From positions 682,001 to 746,000 of the forward strand of contig VTFK01000147.1 of NCBI GenBank assembly GCA_009617715.1: DNA of 64,000 nt. Reading direction: 5' to 3'. Both the position numbers and the translations under genes were made by a program. The stretch is from Plectrocnemia conspersa (Eukaryota; Arthropoda; Insecta; Trichoptera; Polycentropodidae). Every line of letters starts with the position of its first letter. The stretch's first letter is position 1. Positions 48,253 through 60,547 of the stretch are shown here, in pieces. A model generated the notes under the pieces. That model did not search any database, had not been told where the DNA came from, and worked only from the letters and a program-made list of their open reading frames with translations.

Positions 48253-49008
48253 ATGGCTGTAAAGGAAGAGTTCGGAAAATTTACTTTAATAGAAGATTCC
48301 CTTAGCGTTTGCGCTAAGCACGTCATTAACTTCGCCATTCCAGACAGTACAAAACACCTGCATATTCTATGTTTAGAGAAATCTGCACAAAAATGGAAAT
48401 CTATATTCTCCAATTTGATTTGTACAATTCATACAAACCCTCATGAGTTATTAAATTTGAGCTTCGAACATAGTACATTATTGATTGACTCCATTAATCA
48501 ATTGGCAGTTCAAATGTTATGGAGCGAGACGTTGAATTTCTTGGACAAGTTGAACAAAAATATTAATTTGACGAAAATAATCGCAATCGTCCACACTGAC
48601 TGTTTAATATTCAACAATATGACGGAGCACTTAAGATACTTGTGCCAAACTTGTATCTCGTTGATTTCAAAGGAGAACGCAATGAAATACGTGGCAGATA
48701 TAAGAAATGTACTACCGGGAGGCAAAGTAGTTAGATGTTTCAATTACATATATTTTGATAATCAAAATAGTAAATGGAAAAATGTCGAAATTAAAAAAGA
48801 AGCGATAAAGGCCATGAAGAAAAATGATAATCTTATAGATACTATGACTTCATTTAAGATAGGTGTTGAAAAATCTGCCGCTGATGTTAAAAGAGATTTA
48901 ATATTGCCATACACTGATGTTATTAAAGGTACTGAAAGCAAGGTTATCGCAGATTATGATATAGATGACTGGGACGATGAAGATCCAGATGATGATTTAA
49001 ATATATAA
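48253..49008 (+). CDS. Elp5: Elongator complex protein 5
   Basis: A single exon of 251 residues beginning MAVKEEFGKFTLIEDSL. An acceptor-like TTTTAG ends 3 nt before the ATG, so the 5' UTR may be spliced. ELP5 belongs to the Elp4-5-6 RecA-like subcomplex of Elongator, which supports cm5U/mcm5-type modification of tRNA wobble uridines. The C-terminal acidic tail DDWDDEDPDDDLNI is the most diagnostic feature; ELP5 proteins end in a very similar DEEDPDDDLD-type stretch. VKRDLILPYTDV just before it also fits the family. The length is near the usual 250-320. AATAAA lies at 49042-49047. No Walker motif is visible, as expected for ELP5. Confidence 0.8.
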   Translation: MAVKEEFGKFTLIEDSLSVCAKHVINFAIPDSTKHLHILCLEKSAQKWKSIFSNLICTIHTNPHELLNLSFEHSTLLIDSINQLAVQMLWSETLNFLDKLNKNINLTKIIAIVHTDCLIFNNMTEHLRYLCQTCISLISKENAMKYVADIRNVLPGGKVVRCFNYIYFDNQNSKWKNVEIKKEAIKAMKKNDNLIDTMTSFKIGVEKSAADVKRDLILPYTDVIKGTESKVIADYDIDDWDDEDPDDDLNI

Positions 49009-49789
49009 TGTAATCATATTTTAATATTAATTAAAAAACCTAATAAATATCGTTTTTGTATTTCAAAATGTCCTGATCTTACATATACACATTCTATTAT
49101 TTTTTGTAACGAAGATAATTTATTTTACATGTAAAATTGCACAATCATTTCAGTTGCATCGTTAGTTTTTTATCCAATGATATCTAATTTATACCTCAAA
49201 TGAAATGTGGAGTCCTATAATTGCATTAACACAAAAACAAAAAATGTATTTTTTAGAACACCCTTAATGGTAGTTTAGAAGCTTCTTAAGCTGCCCTCAA
49301 AGGAAATACTTTGCAGCTGTAGAGTTTACTGTAAAGCGGTCTAAAATGGACCTGAAACCAGATTTACAGCCAAGTAAAGAATAAAAAACCTGCAGGCATA
49401 AATTTTTCTTTATGGATATCCAAAATACGTCACACTAAGACTAAATCGTCAGAAGCATGGAAAAAAAATAGAAGCAGAAATTCTATATATAAACTCGTTT
49501 ATCAGCAAAGCACGGACAATATCCTTTCGTTACATCTCTAATAAATAAATATTATATATAACTGGGCTCAAATTTCGTTTTATTGAAATAAAACCATGAA
49601 GTGCCATTACACATTGAGGGGAGATGCTCTGTGGATGTCTTGTATAAATTTATTAATGAAAAATTTACTTAATATTTACTGAATAAATCAATAGAATTCA
49701 GGTGTTTAGTAAGTAGTAAAATCACCTATATAAGTTGTAGTGAGATGTAGCATGTTGTCGAAAGAGTGGTTCGATTTATGGTAAGAAAT
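49009..49789. other. ELP5 downstream region
   Basis: It holds the ELP5 poly(A) signal. No other gene or repeat end is recognised. Confidence 0.4.
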
Positions 49790-51055
49790 AGTGCCTAATG
49801 ATGTTCAGGGCGCCGCTCAAATCATAGCCAATATTGACGATATACAAGCCTGCATATGATGCCTTCGTGAAGCCATTTTGTTCAAGTTTATTTGAACAAT
49901 TAGGCCAAAGGAAAGTTCAACCTCCATTTCTTTTAATTCAGAATATTCGTTATTTTGTTTAATTCTGAATAAGCTGTTGGAAATGTATGATTTAATTAAT
50001 TGTACATATTGTTTCGGTAGTTTTTGAATTAAGCCTCTGTGCTATACTTTATTGAAAGCTTGAGCAGCATCTAAGGAAAAAGCCGAACAAATAGCGCTTT
50101 TTCTATTAAATCAGTAATGCATTGAACCTGTTAGAAGTTAGATTGTAGAATGTGAATTTAAGAAGTAAAACTGATGATTAGAAATTGCTTATTTCTTCTT
50201 TATTATGGGTTGCATTCTTTTCAACAGGAGTTTTTCAAATACTTTAAATATTATTGGTAGCAATTAAATAGATCTGTATAATATTCCTGACTTGGGAATC
50301 ATTATAACTTTTGCTATTTTCTAGGCACTGGGCACATGTTTAATCTAAACACTGCGTTAATTAAATATGTTAATTCAACTATAACGTTTTTTTTTAACGC
50401 TTCTTCATAATTTCGCCAGTTATTGAGTCATATCCGAGTACTTTATTTGAATTAATATTAGTTATTATTTCTATAGCTACTTCTGTTAGTGTTACATATT
50501 TTATTTCTTCGTTTTCTTTTTCGCTTCCTGTGTTGTTGTCCTGTATCTTAATTTCATTGGGTTTGAAGACTTCCTCAAAATGGTTAGCAAAAGCGTTGGC
50601 TTTTTTTTTATCTCTCGCCCATTCTCCATTTATCGTTTTGATTGGTGGCATATGGGTTATAGGTGTTTTTAACAATTTCGTTGCTTTCCATAAATAATAT
50701 TCGGTATCTTTATCTGCTGTTAATTTAATCAGGTAATTATTTATCGAATCTTCTTTTAGTTTCTAAATCTTTCGTTTTTATTTCCTTATATTTTTCTTGA
50801 CTTCTTTTTTCACTTACTGGATTTCTTATCTTTGTGTAGTTATAATACTTACTGCCTTTTGGTTGAGTTCTTTAGTGTTGTCCCAAGATGCTTATTGTAC
50901 TTAAATTACTATTCAGCTTCTTCCTCGAGTTGTCGTTTTATTTTTAATTGTACATTTAACTTAATATTGTTTTTCAGATATACTTTAAAGCTTTACCGAT
51001 CTGTCGTTTTGTTGGTGAAAGTTAGTCTAATTTCTCTCTTAATTATTCCTGCGCA
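49790..51055 (-). mobile_element. Degraded Jockey-like LINE, endonuclease end to RT
   Basis: On the minus strand, from right to left: REIRLTFTNKTTD (about 51000), NGEWARDKKKANAFANHFEE (about 50600), VLGYDSITGEIMK (about 50400), KIAKVIMIPKSG (about 50290), FKVFEKLLLKRMQPIIKKK (about 50215), AQAFNKV (about 50055) and LIKSYISN (about 49995). These match the linker and RT blocks of Jockey-type ORF2 in order. Stops and frameshifts show it is inactive. The RT continues only to about 49790. Confidence 0.75.
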
Positions 51056-52706
51056 GTTTACATAGTAGAACCGAGAAAAAAATCGTTTTTATAAATAAAA
51101 GTACAAACCATGTTTAAGCAGGCAGTTAGAGCTATTTACCCTTTGGTCACTATTTATTTTTTGCACTTTGCTAATACTTTTATGTGGTGGATACCCATTT
51201 ATGCCATAAATTCTTTCAATAAATCAAAGGGTCATGGCACCTTTAGGTGCCCAATGCATGCTGGCATCTAAAGATGCCATCTGTGGTCAAAGGGACAGAA
51301 CATCAAATCATTAACCTAGTACTGGAAAGATTGACATTTATAAAACTGCCAAAAATATTAACAATTTTGGAGTAAAATTTCAATATCTATGAGTAACGTT
51401 TTAATAAAGCAAACTCCTCAGTTAGTCGAGTATAATATGCAATCCGAAGAAGTTGACAATCTTATTAGTGGACTAGTCGAAATGACAAAAGAACTGGATT
51501 TATATAAGCAATGAAGTTCTGATTGAACTTGAAGACCACGGAAAAAAAATAATCAAAAAGAAAAAATCACTACAAATTACAATAAGTTGTATTTACATTT
51601 TTTTAAATACGTTTTTATTAAATGTATATAATTGAATAAATAATAATTTATTTTACGTTTTGTTTTCTTAAATGCATATACATATATAATACTGTTTTAT
51701 TTTCACTTATCCATTGAGACTAACCATAATATAATAAAAATTGCTAATTTTGTTACCAAAAAAACTTGACAACACTTAACAAAGTCAAAATATTAACTGA
51801 TTGTTTTTAAGAAAATAAAAATTCAGCAACAACGACTACCACTTTTGCTTTGGTCGAAAACTCAAAAATCATTCTTATTATTGTAATTGTTAAATAAAGA
51901 AAACAATTATTTTATTTATTATATATTTATAATCAAAAGTTTAGACATCCATTTGACACATACACGTCGTTACAATACCTAATATGTAAAACGAATGACG
52001 TTTCAGCAGGTATAAAATTAATTCTTAAATAAATTTATCGTTTTTCCAACATTAATACTATGAAAGCTCAGTTGCCCGTATAAATATACGGCCGTATATA
52101 AAAAAGTAAAATTTACCTGATTCTTGCGGTCAGTACCATCAGGATTTTATTATAGATATTGGATTTCATTTTATTTAATTTTGCTCGGTAAAATTCGTTG
52201 TTCTGCAACACTCGTTTTAGACGAAATGTTTATATTTTAAGATTGTGATTATTCAATGATTTTACCGATCATATATAGAAAATTTTGAAGAATACTTAAA
52301 ACTAAGAGTTTATATTCATTTGACACCACACATATTTTAACACCCAAGAAGTGTACATAAAATTAACACGTAAATTTATCGTTTTTCATACATTAATTCT
52401 ATGAAAATTCAGTTGTCCACTTGGAAAGGTCTACCTCAATCTCGTGGCCATGCCGTGAGGTGTTTATTTAGATATCAATTTTGTTTTTGAAAATCATTGA
52501 CAGAATACTCAAAAATCATTTGAATTACACTAATCGTGATAATAAAGAAAACAGAATTTACTTATTGTATATTGATTATTTATAATTCAAAGTTCATTTG
52601 AGACATATTCATTACAACATCCAATAACTAAAATTAATGACTTTCGTGGGTGTAAAATTAATTAGTATGTGAATTTATCGTTTTTCAATATTAATACCAT
52701 AAACGC
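51056..52706. other. Intergenic between LINE and PTPA
   Basis: It holds a double hairpin (51234-51278), an isolated 42-codon frame at 51391-51516 without family resemblance, and the diverged tandem repeats next to the PTPA 3' end. No gene is supported. Confidence 0.4.
51234..51278. repeat. Pair of related hairpins
   Basis: GGCACCTTTAGGTGCC and, about 13 bp later, GGCATCTAAAGATGCC are each near-perfect inverted repeats with 7-bp arms and a 2-bp centre. The second is also close to the reverse complement of the first. They are probably internal structure of a small DNA transposon. CCCTTTGGTCAC at about 51139 and GTGGTCAAAGGGAC at about 51281 may be its outer inverted repeat. Confidence 0.5.
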
Positions 52707-52712
52707 TCAGTT
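51850..52712. repeat. Diverged tandem repeats at the PTPA 3' end
   Basis: A block of TTTATCGTTTTTC followed by TTAATACTATGAAAGCTCAGTT or close variants recurs near 52029-52072, 52376-52415 and 52673-52712. Each copy is preceded by AAAATTAA and, for copies 1 and 3, by a longer shared stretch (ACTCAAAAATCATT, AATAAAGAAAACA). The spacing is about 300-350 bp. Copy 3 overlaps the PTPA stop codon (minus strand, 52707-52709), so copies 1 and 2 look like duplicated PTPA 3' UTR. Confidence 0.6.
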
Positions 52713-55700
52713 TTTAGGACTATTATTCGGCTCAATGGTAAAAAGCGATCCAAACATTATATGTTGAACCACCGGAAACTTGGCCAGAATCTAAAAAAGA
52801 AAGTAAATATTATTTAACGAAAAAGGAATAAAAATGCAACTTTAATTAATATATTGACCTCCTTGGAATACATCTTCAACAGTCCGTTGTTTATTTTTTT
52901 CCAACTCTGCACCGCAGTAATGCTCCAGAGCTGATAAGAGTGCTCGGCGAACGGTCCAGTTTTAACACTTTGTATGTTTCTGATGCACTGCAAAAACATA
53001 AAATCATCCGTGTGTTCTTCGAGAATCGCTTCATCCAAAAACTTTTCCGGTCCAATTATGTTGTTGCCTAATTTTAAAATAAAAAAAAATTATTTGCTTG
53101 AATTTTAACTTTAAAGTAGCGTTTTATACCAATTAATTGAGAGCTGCCCCAAACGAAAGGCAAGAACTGAAAATCATCTAGACTCCATACGCCGTGACTT
53201 CCAGCCGGCTCCATTTTATATGTGTGTTGCAAAGTACGCACAAGCTCCAAATACCTATTAATAATAGCAGAAAAATAAATTTGCAATCTGATATATCGTA
53301 TAATGCATCATAAAGCAGTTTTGTCAAATAATTAGTAGCCTATTCCCAGATTCATCTACTAATAAAGCTTCTGAGTAATATACATAACCAGCATGAAGCA
53401 TAAATCAATATTGATAGTATATTGCGCCCATACTCGGTTGTCTACAGAAATTACAAAACAGATCGCTCGGCGGCCAAAACGGAGGCAAACAATATTTGTT
53501 GTCAAACCCCGGAGGGAGTCAAACCTCGTGATTCAAACCCTGAAGAGAGAAAGGTATTACAATCTCTGTCGTATTAGACAGTTTGCAGTTATGACTAGGT
53601 CTTCGGAAGACCTTTGGATATGCTTGTGTAAATAATTTTAGAAAAAAGAGATTATAGACAAAGCATCGTAAGGAAATAATAGAGAAGAATACTAAAATAC
53701 ACCGAACACATTTAAGTAAAATGACAGGAAGCAAAATGTAACATGAAAATAACAATAACAAAGTTTTTGAGTAAATGAGTTTTAAGATTTGCGAACAACC
53801 TATACAATGAAAGTATCTGGAAGGTCGTTCAACCTTGCAATAAGTAGAATGGTAGGCACAATACTCAATTAATATATTATTAAAGAGGTCAAAGACAAGC
53901 AAAACTTGTTTAACTTTGAGTCACTCCCAGTACAGATAGCCTATAGAATGCTCTAAAATGTAAGAATACTGCTCCTTTGCGATATAAAAGATTAATTTTT
54001 AACCTGTTAAAGATATTGCAGACAGTAGCAATTCTATCGCTAGGTCTGAGCGCGTTTATCTTGAAAAGGCAACACAGAAACATAGTGAACGACAACTCAT
54101 GTCCGGTGCCGTAATCGATTCTTGTGGCGTTGCCGAAACTCTCCTCCAAGTACACCCTAATTTCGGGAATGGCCGCGTGGAACTTTGGGTCCAAAGCGTT
54201 GGCCAACAGTTGCGCGGAGTTCTAAAATGAAAAACAATAAATCAATTGATATTGTAACTTAAACATTTACAAATCACCAAAGTTAAAATTACCTGTGTTA
54301 ACTTGTTGTACCAATGTCGAAATGCCTTATTACCGAAACGTTGCGGTTGATCTATCGGAGGATACTGATCGATCAGACGAAACAGCGAGTTCAAAAGAAT
54401 CATAATATTATTCACCTCGCTGGACGGGTGGTTGTCCAAAACGAGTGACTTTCCAGTCACTGCTTTGTTCAACGATAATATGAAGTTGACGTAATCCTAA
54501 AAATAGGTAATGCAAATTAAAATCAGTACGACTGATTCAAATAATATATTGCAAAACATTCTACTAATTACATATCGATATCATATTTTTTATTTCGAAA
54601 TTTATAATACTTTCTCGCTTTTGCTCACTCACTCTTCGTTTGAATGTCCTCATCCAACGGCAACAAAGCGGTAGATAGGATTGGCACAAAGGAAATGGAT
54701 AGACTTGAAGAGAGAATGAAAGCAGATTAGAATCAGTCAATGGAATTTTGAGTTGAACCCACTTCGGAGACGATTATTACTATTCTAATGTTAATAACCA
54801 TTTAAAATATAAATACGGTTGGTGTAAGAATTTATATTACATGGGTCAGAATTATATTAACCTTTTGCGATAAGATGTCACTGCTATGGTGGAATGGTTG
54901 TTTTTCCGTATCCTGAGACGGTATTTCATATGCGATTCTTCAGTGGCATAATTAATGTTATTTATTGTATTAAATCATTAAATTACTTCATTATTTTTTT
55001 GTATTATATAAAAAATTATATTATTCGTAATAATCAATAACGAAAAGTTAATAATCACTGTGGTAATGGATGTGTTTATCTTTCAACGAATTGTGTTTAT
55101 TTTATTGATGACAAATTTTTTCAGGTACTTTTTTTTAATACTTTTATTTCAATAATACTAATATACTAATTACATATAATATGCATGTTACTGGTTTATA
55201 ACCATTTTCATGTTTACAAATTAACGAGATATTTTTATATTTTCTGGTATGAAAATGAGTGTTATTTAATTGTTGGTATTTTAAGGCTAATATGTAATTT
55301 TTTAAGATTAGTAAAAATAAGGTGTGTTATATATTATTTTTATAGCTTTGTTTTGAATGACTTGTAATTTAGAAACAATAGTATTACTGGTGTTACTCCA
55401 TGCCGGGAGGCATATGTTAAAATGAATCTAATTATAGATTAAAAAAAAAATTATAGTTACCATACTCTTTTTATTAAATATAGGTCTAAGGGTCGCAATG
55501 GCGGCAAGTCATTTAGACCGAAGTTCCAAAATAAATTTATTAAATTCAAGCTTAGAGTCCAGGTGAAAGCCCAGGTATTTGACGCTTGTTTTCCATTTGA
55601 CATTATATCCCTCTTCATTTAGGATAGGTGGTTGCAAAGTTTGTCCACATTTTGTGAAAATAATTGCTTCTATTTTAATTTTCCGCCACTCAAAATATTT

Positions 55701-57909
55701 ATTTAAGATTTCAAAAGATTTTTGTAATTTAAGACCATAAGCATTCATTTAAATAGCTGTATCGTCAACATAATAAACGTGTATATTTTATTTTAGGGAC
55801 ATTGTTCATATAGAAGATAAAGAGGATCGGCCCGAGCAAACTTCCCTGAAGAAATTCAGCTGGAATTTTATATTCGAGTGTTCATTATATAATGAAACAA
55901 AAATGCTTCTACTTTTAAGGTATAAGCATATTAAGCATAGCAGATAGTCAAGGGGTTTTTTGTATAGTTTATGAATCAAACCATCATATTCTGCCCTTAA
56001 ACAACACAATATCTAAAATTGACAGCGTTATGCGGTTCAAGTAATAAACATGTCTGTTATTACTACGGTTCATGCATTTTTGGTTTGCTTATTTTCATTT
56101 TGAAATGGAGTGATAAACAGTGTAATAAACATTGGAATTTGTGATCTCACTGTGACCTTTTTTCGTGTCAATTTGAAATATTAATTGATCAAGTTTACAT
56201 TTCTTGTGTTTTAAGCCGTTTAGAAAAATATGTTTTTAACCCAAAAAATGTTTAATAAACGTAAAAAAAATATTAACTGAAAATGTTGATAGTGGAGATG
56301 GCGAATTTACTTTCGCTATGCAGTCCATTGAGCAAAGAATAAAATATTAGTTTTTTAACTGCAAAAATATTTATAAATAAAACCATTTAATGGTTAAAGA
56401 CCATTTATATTTTCGAACTTTATAGATGTTAAGTAAATAATATTTAATAAAAAAATATTTTTTTGATCATGAAATAATTTTGTTTTATTTTTTTTATTTA
56501 TCAATATTTTTTATGATAAATAATATGTTTTTAAACCTAGTGAAATTTATAGGTACTACGTATATTTCTAAATATATTTCAAAAATAATGACTAAAAAAC
56601 CATCAAAAATACAATTGATGTTTTTTTTAAATTCCATTTAAATTGTGCAAAATTGTTTTCGAGTGGGTTGTTTTATGGCAAAGTTCTCCAATTGCAAAGA
56701 GTTAATCCTTTATAAGACACTTTTTTTGTTTTAATTACATCTTTAAAAAATAAATTAATATATTCTTTATCATTTTTGGCGGAAATATTCTAAATTAAGT
56801 CAACTTTATATTGAATGGTAAACTGACCTACCAATGTATGTTATCACAAGTGCTTTTGTAACATTAGGTTCATTATTAAGAAAAAAACATAGGAAATATA
56901 GACCTTAATTCTGGTGGTATATACATGTACCACTTTGTTCAAGGTGTCCTATAAAGGGTTAAGGGATCAAAATATAAGCGACCAGAATAAATATTAGATG
57001 GTCAGAATTAATATTAAATGGCAAGAATTATTTTAACAGATGGTAAGAATCATGTAATTTAATGAAATAATATGAATCTTATTGAAATCGACATGTTAAA
57101 AAAACTACCACTGTAGTAATATATACATTTACATACTTATTATTATATAGGTATTTACATGCAATGTAAAAAATGTTACAGTGAATTATTAAATTTTTCG
57201 GTGAAGTTAAATTTTTACTAGTGAAGTTCAAATACATTTTCATCAGTAGATACATATTTCTACTAGCGAATATATAACTTTAATTAAATTATATACTGAT
57301 CTATAATGTCTATAAAACGCAATTTGGTATGAATATAAAAAAAATATGCAAAATATTATAATTTTAAATGTACTATTAAACATTACATAAATACTATTTA
57401 ATATTTTCAGTTTCTACTTTATTACAATGGAAATTCCTTCCAAATTATTTGTATCCAGGGAAAAATCCAATTTGTTGAGTTTAGGTGTGAGCGATTTGTT
57501 TTATAAGATATTTCTAAAATAAATAATTTATTGCCCATTTATATTTATAAATGTTAAAATATTTTTAAAGTAAGTTTAAATTCTAATTGTCTTATATTTT
57601 TATTCTAACAATTTTTTTTAATAAAATTCTGATTGAGATTTGATGTTTATTCTGACCTAAAGTTGATTTTAAATTTAATCATTTAATTTGTTGTCTTTGA
57701 AAAAATTAGTGTTTTTTAGACAGTAGACGTAAAAGTTTTAAATTAAATTTGTAACTTGTTTTGTGTACATATAAAAAGTTTGAATTGAAGCTAGAATTAC
57801 AATATAGTAAATGGCAACTTACAGTATAAGCCTTGGATGGCTCCCAAGCCGCCATATCATCGGTAGTTTTCACAACCTTGACAGGCCTAATGAATTTGTG
57901 TGAATCCAT
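52707..57909 (-). CDS. Ptpa: Serine/threonine-protein phosphatase 2A activator (PTPA)
   Basis: Six coding exons on the minus strand give 308 residues: 57823-57909, 54293-54496, 54004-54221, 53130-53254, 52859-53067 and 52707-52790. PTPA is a peptidyl-prolyl isomerase-like chaperone that helps load catalytic metals into PP2A. Diagnostic stretches in order are [77 protein letters not shown], and [13 protein letters not shown] at the C-terminus. The start [13 protein letters not shown] matches the family N-terminus. An acceptor (TTTTTCAG) lies 2 nt upstream of the ATG, so there is a 5' UTR intron. The exon 5 donor is weak (GTCAAT) but is needed to reach the conserved C-terminus. Intron 1 (3.3 kb) holds a LINE fragment. 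Confidence 0.93.
55480..56040 (-). mobile_element. Degraded Jockey-like LINE RT in PTPA intron 1
   Basis: On the minus strand, [11 protein letters not shown] (about 55920) leads into an [15 protein letters not shown] block (about 55830), then CR followed by YSYLNEC in place of the YADD region (about 55760). [19 protein letters not shown] and [18 protein letters not shown] follow (about 55730-55530). These are consecutive RT blocks with stops and frameshifts. The orientation is the same as PTPA. Confidence 0.65.
57218..57333. repeat. Short dispersed repeat, copy 1
   Basis: Related to 59228-59352. It shares ACTAGTGAAGTTCAAATACAT, CAGTAGATA followed by CATATTTCTACTAG, and CTATAATG followed by a CTATAAAACGCAATTTG-like block. 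The centre (AGTAGATA...TTTCTACT) is self-complementary, suggesting a MITE-like element. Confidence 0.5.
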
Positions 57910-59227
57910 AGCTGAAAAATTATAATACAAAAAGTTATATTAGCAAAATATTAAAATGTACAATTTTCAATTTGTTTTACAGTATCACCCCGCGCACAAT
58001 TAAATTAGCCACACTACATAATATTGTTTAGAATATTGGCGCCAATTATATAAATTATATTATATGGTTTAAATGTTGAATTTTCTTTTTTAATTTTGTA
58101 GATTTGCTAATGTAATTGGGTGCAGGGTGATTAGAGCCTCGCGTTTAACAATAAAACTTAACAACTTGTTCAACGGTTAACCAATGAATATTCAAAATAA
58201 ACCTAGAAACCTCATATTTAAATTGTTTATTATTACTAATCTAAAAGGATTCAATACGTTAACAACATAACTCAATTGAGTGCAATAAATGTCATTTTAA
58301 AGACTGATTCATTTTTGCATCGAATGTTGCCCAAATTAACAACGGTCGATCGAAAAATGCGCACGAAATGATATTGGTTTATATACAAAATATAAATACA
58401 GAATGGAACCGGCGCTGGAGGCTCCATCTTGTTCCAAGTGCGCCGTAAAACAAAGCAAAGTCGGCTCAATCGATCGCTGTGTTGAATGTTGCCACAACAA
58501 ATAAACATGTGTCATCTGGATCTTTCCTTCGAATAACATTGATTTTTCGCATTTAATGCCATTTCATTTTCAAACATTAACTCAATTACAATCGTAAAAG
58601 CTATGCGCGTTATATTCTTAGGTGAGCAATAAATTGAATAAATTTAAAGACTAAACAATCAATTGATCCTATAAAAACTATAATTAAGATGCAATAAAAT
58701 GTTATGTTTTAAATTCTCCCCTCGAAAAAAAGTAAAATGGTAAAACACAATACCTTGATGCTGGCGATAAATCTAACTTAAGGAGATAAGTATTTAACTT
58801 TTCTCCTCGAGGACATAATTGGCATTTCTGTTATCTCTTAGAAAGGTTAAGATTTAAATACATTTATTTAATCAATTTCCAGCCGATGGCTTACCAAAAA
58901 ACCATCGAGCGAGATCGCAGCTCCACTACCAGTCGCAATGAGTGTCTGACGACGACATCAGCATACTTTATTGGTTCAGGTTCACCTCAGTCATCAGTCA
59001 TAACAATTATGTTAGCCATATTTCAAATTAGTTACACATTATTTTCATCAACTTTTTCTACAAGGGATTTTAGTAAAATTCTGTCACAGCACATCAATGT
59101 AAATATATTAAATAATAGTATTTTCTGTTCAAATTATTGATTTTCTTCGGGTTATCTAAAAAATATTTTTTATATAATGGCGACATATACATTTTAAAGT
59201 GAATGTGTATTTTTCAGAGAAATTATA

Positions 59228-59352
59228 TTTTCACTAGTGAAGTCCAAATACATGTACTAGTAGATATATATTTCTACTTGTGAAAATGTAATTAACTGTT
59301 TAGCACTAGTGAAATTATATGCTGCTCTATAATACCTATGAAACTCAATTTG
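59228..59352. repeat. Short dispersed repeat, copy 2
   Basis: Matches 57218-57333 at roughly three quarters of positions by eye, with a small insertion (CTGTTTAGCACTAGTG) that repeats the CACTAGTG motif. It contains the self-complementary AGTAGATATATATTTCTACT. Confidence 0.5.
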
Positions 59353-60341
59353 ACAGTTGCGAAACGTCCATTTGCTGTTCAAACTCAAACCTAACCTAAA
59401 GAAAATTTTAAAACTTTTATTAAATCAAGTCCAAAATATAAACTGAGCCAACTCATGTCTTAGGGGAAAATAAACGAAAAAAGAAATACAGACAGACGTA
59501 GCATCCCTCATATTGCACCATAGTTTGTCTGCACTTTGATACAACACTATGACTATAACACACTTTTAAAAATAGTATAGCTATCCTTACCGATATTACT
59601 ACGGACTTATGATATAAGAGTATTGGTTAAAGTATATTCAAGCCAAATTTTGGTCAATATGAGGGTGCAAAAACAATTATCATTTCTCAGAATCAAAATT
59701 CATGTCAAAAGCAATAAAATCGTGTCGGCGCCGTCGCAGTGGGGGAAACGCTCGGTAACGACGTTCCTACATCAAAATTCGGTTTAGATATGATTCATTC
59801 GTATCTCTCGTATTAAAAGTCGTTATATTGTTATAAATAGTCTTAATATGAAAGTTACACAACCGAGCATTTCCAAGGTGACGGCGACGACACGATTTTA
59901 GTGTTTAATAATTTGGTTAAAAAAATGCATATAATTTAATGAAATCAAAATATTAAAAAAACGACAACTGACTGGCCATTTTTTGCCTTCCTCTGGAAAA
60001 GGTTTAAATGACATCTCTGAATATTAAATATTTTTTTTAATATTCAATATTTTTTACAGTGATCTACATTTTTATTTTAGTTATTCTACTTTAATTTCAA
60101 CACATTCTTTAATTCAAGAAGATTTAGTAAGCTATTTAATTATTCAAAACGCTCTAATATTTTTGTTTAAAAGAAATGTATACAAAGTTGCTTGAGAATT
60201 TGTTGTTGCGCTATTAGATTCGATAAAATCCAAAATTAGAAACTTTAATTACTAATCGCTCAAAACATATTTTTACGTAAATTCAATGAAAAGAGTTGAA
60301 TAGATCACGACAGTATTTAATGAAGTTTGGAGAACGGATGG

Positions 60342-60547
60342 CAATTAGACACAGATTGAGTCATTGCAGTAGTATTTATTGAGAGTTACACATAGTTTAT
60401 ATGATATTTAATTTTCTACGAATAAAGCAACACCAGCCGCTGTCTTCCGACGAGGTCCACCAAAAGAATGTCACTGCCGTCACGTCAGTGCTAACAGTGT
60501 CGACAACTCTTGATCACAATGAATTAAATAATAAATATATAAATAGG
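60342..60547 (+). repeat. Dispersed LTR-like repeat, copy 2
   Basis: The counterpart of 1109-1297. It shares ACACAGATTGAGTC, TGCAGTA, a CCGTCACG.CAGTG block, CACAATGAA and the ATAAATAGG end. The 63-codon open frame inside it is not conserved in copy 1, so it is not taken as a gene. Confidence 0.4.

Noticed and set aside
51391..51516. 42-codon acidic frame (about MSNVLIKQTPQLVEYNMQ)
   Set aside because: It is isolated, with no splice context or homologue I can name. It may be transposon debris.
58886..59140. 84-codon open frame starting MAYQKTIERDRSSTTS
   Set aside because: Only the first third is not low-complexity, and no domain or exon partner was found.
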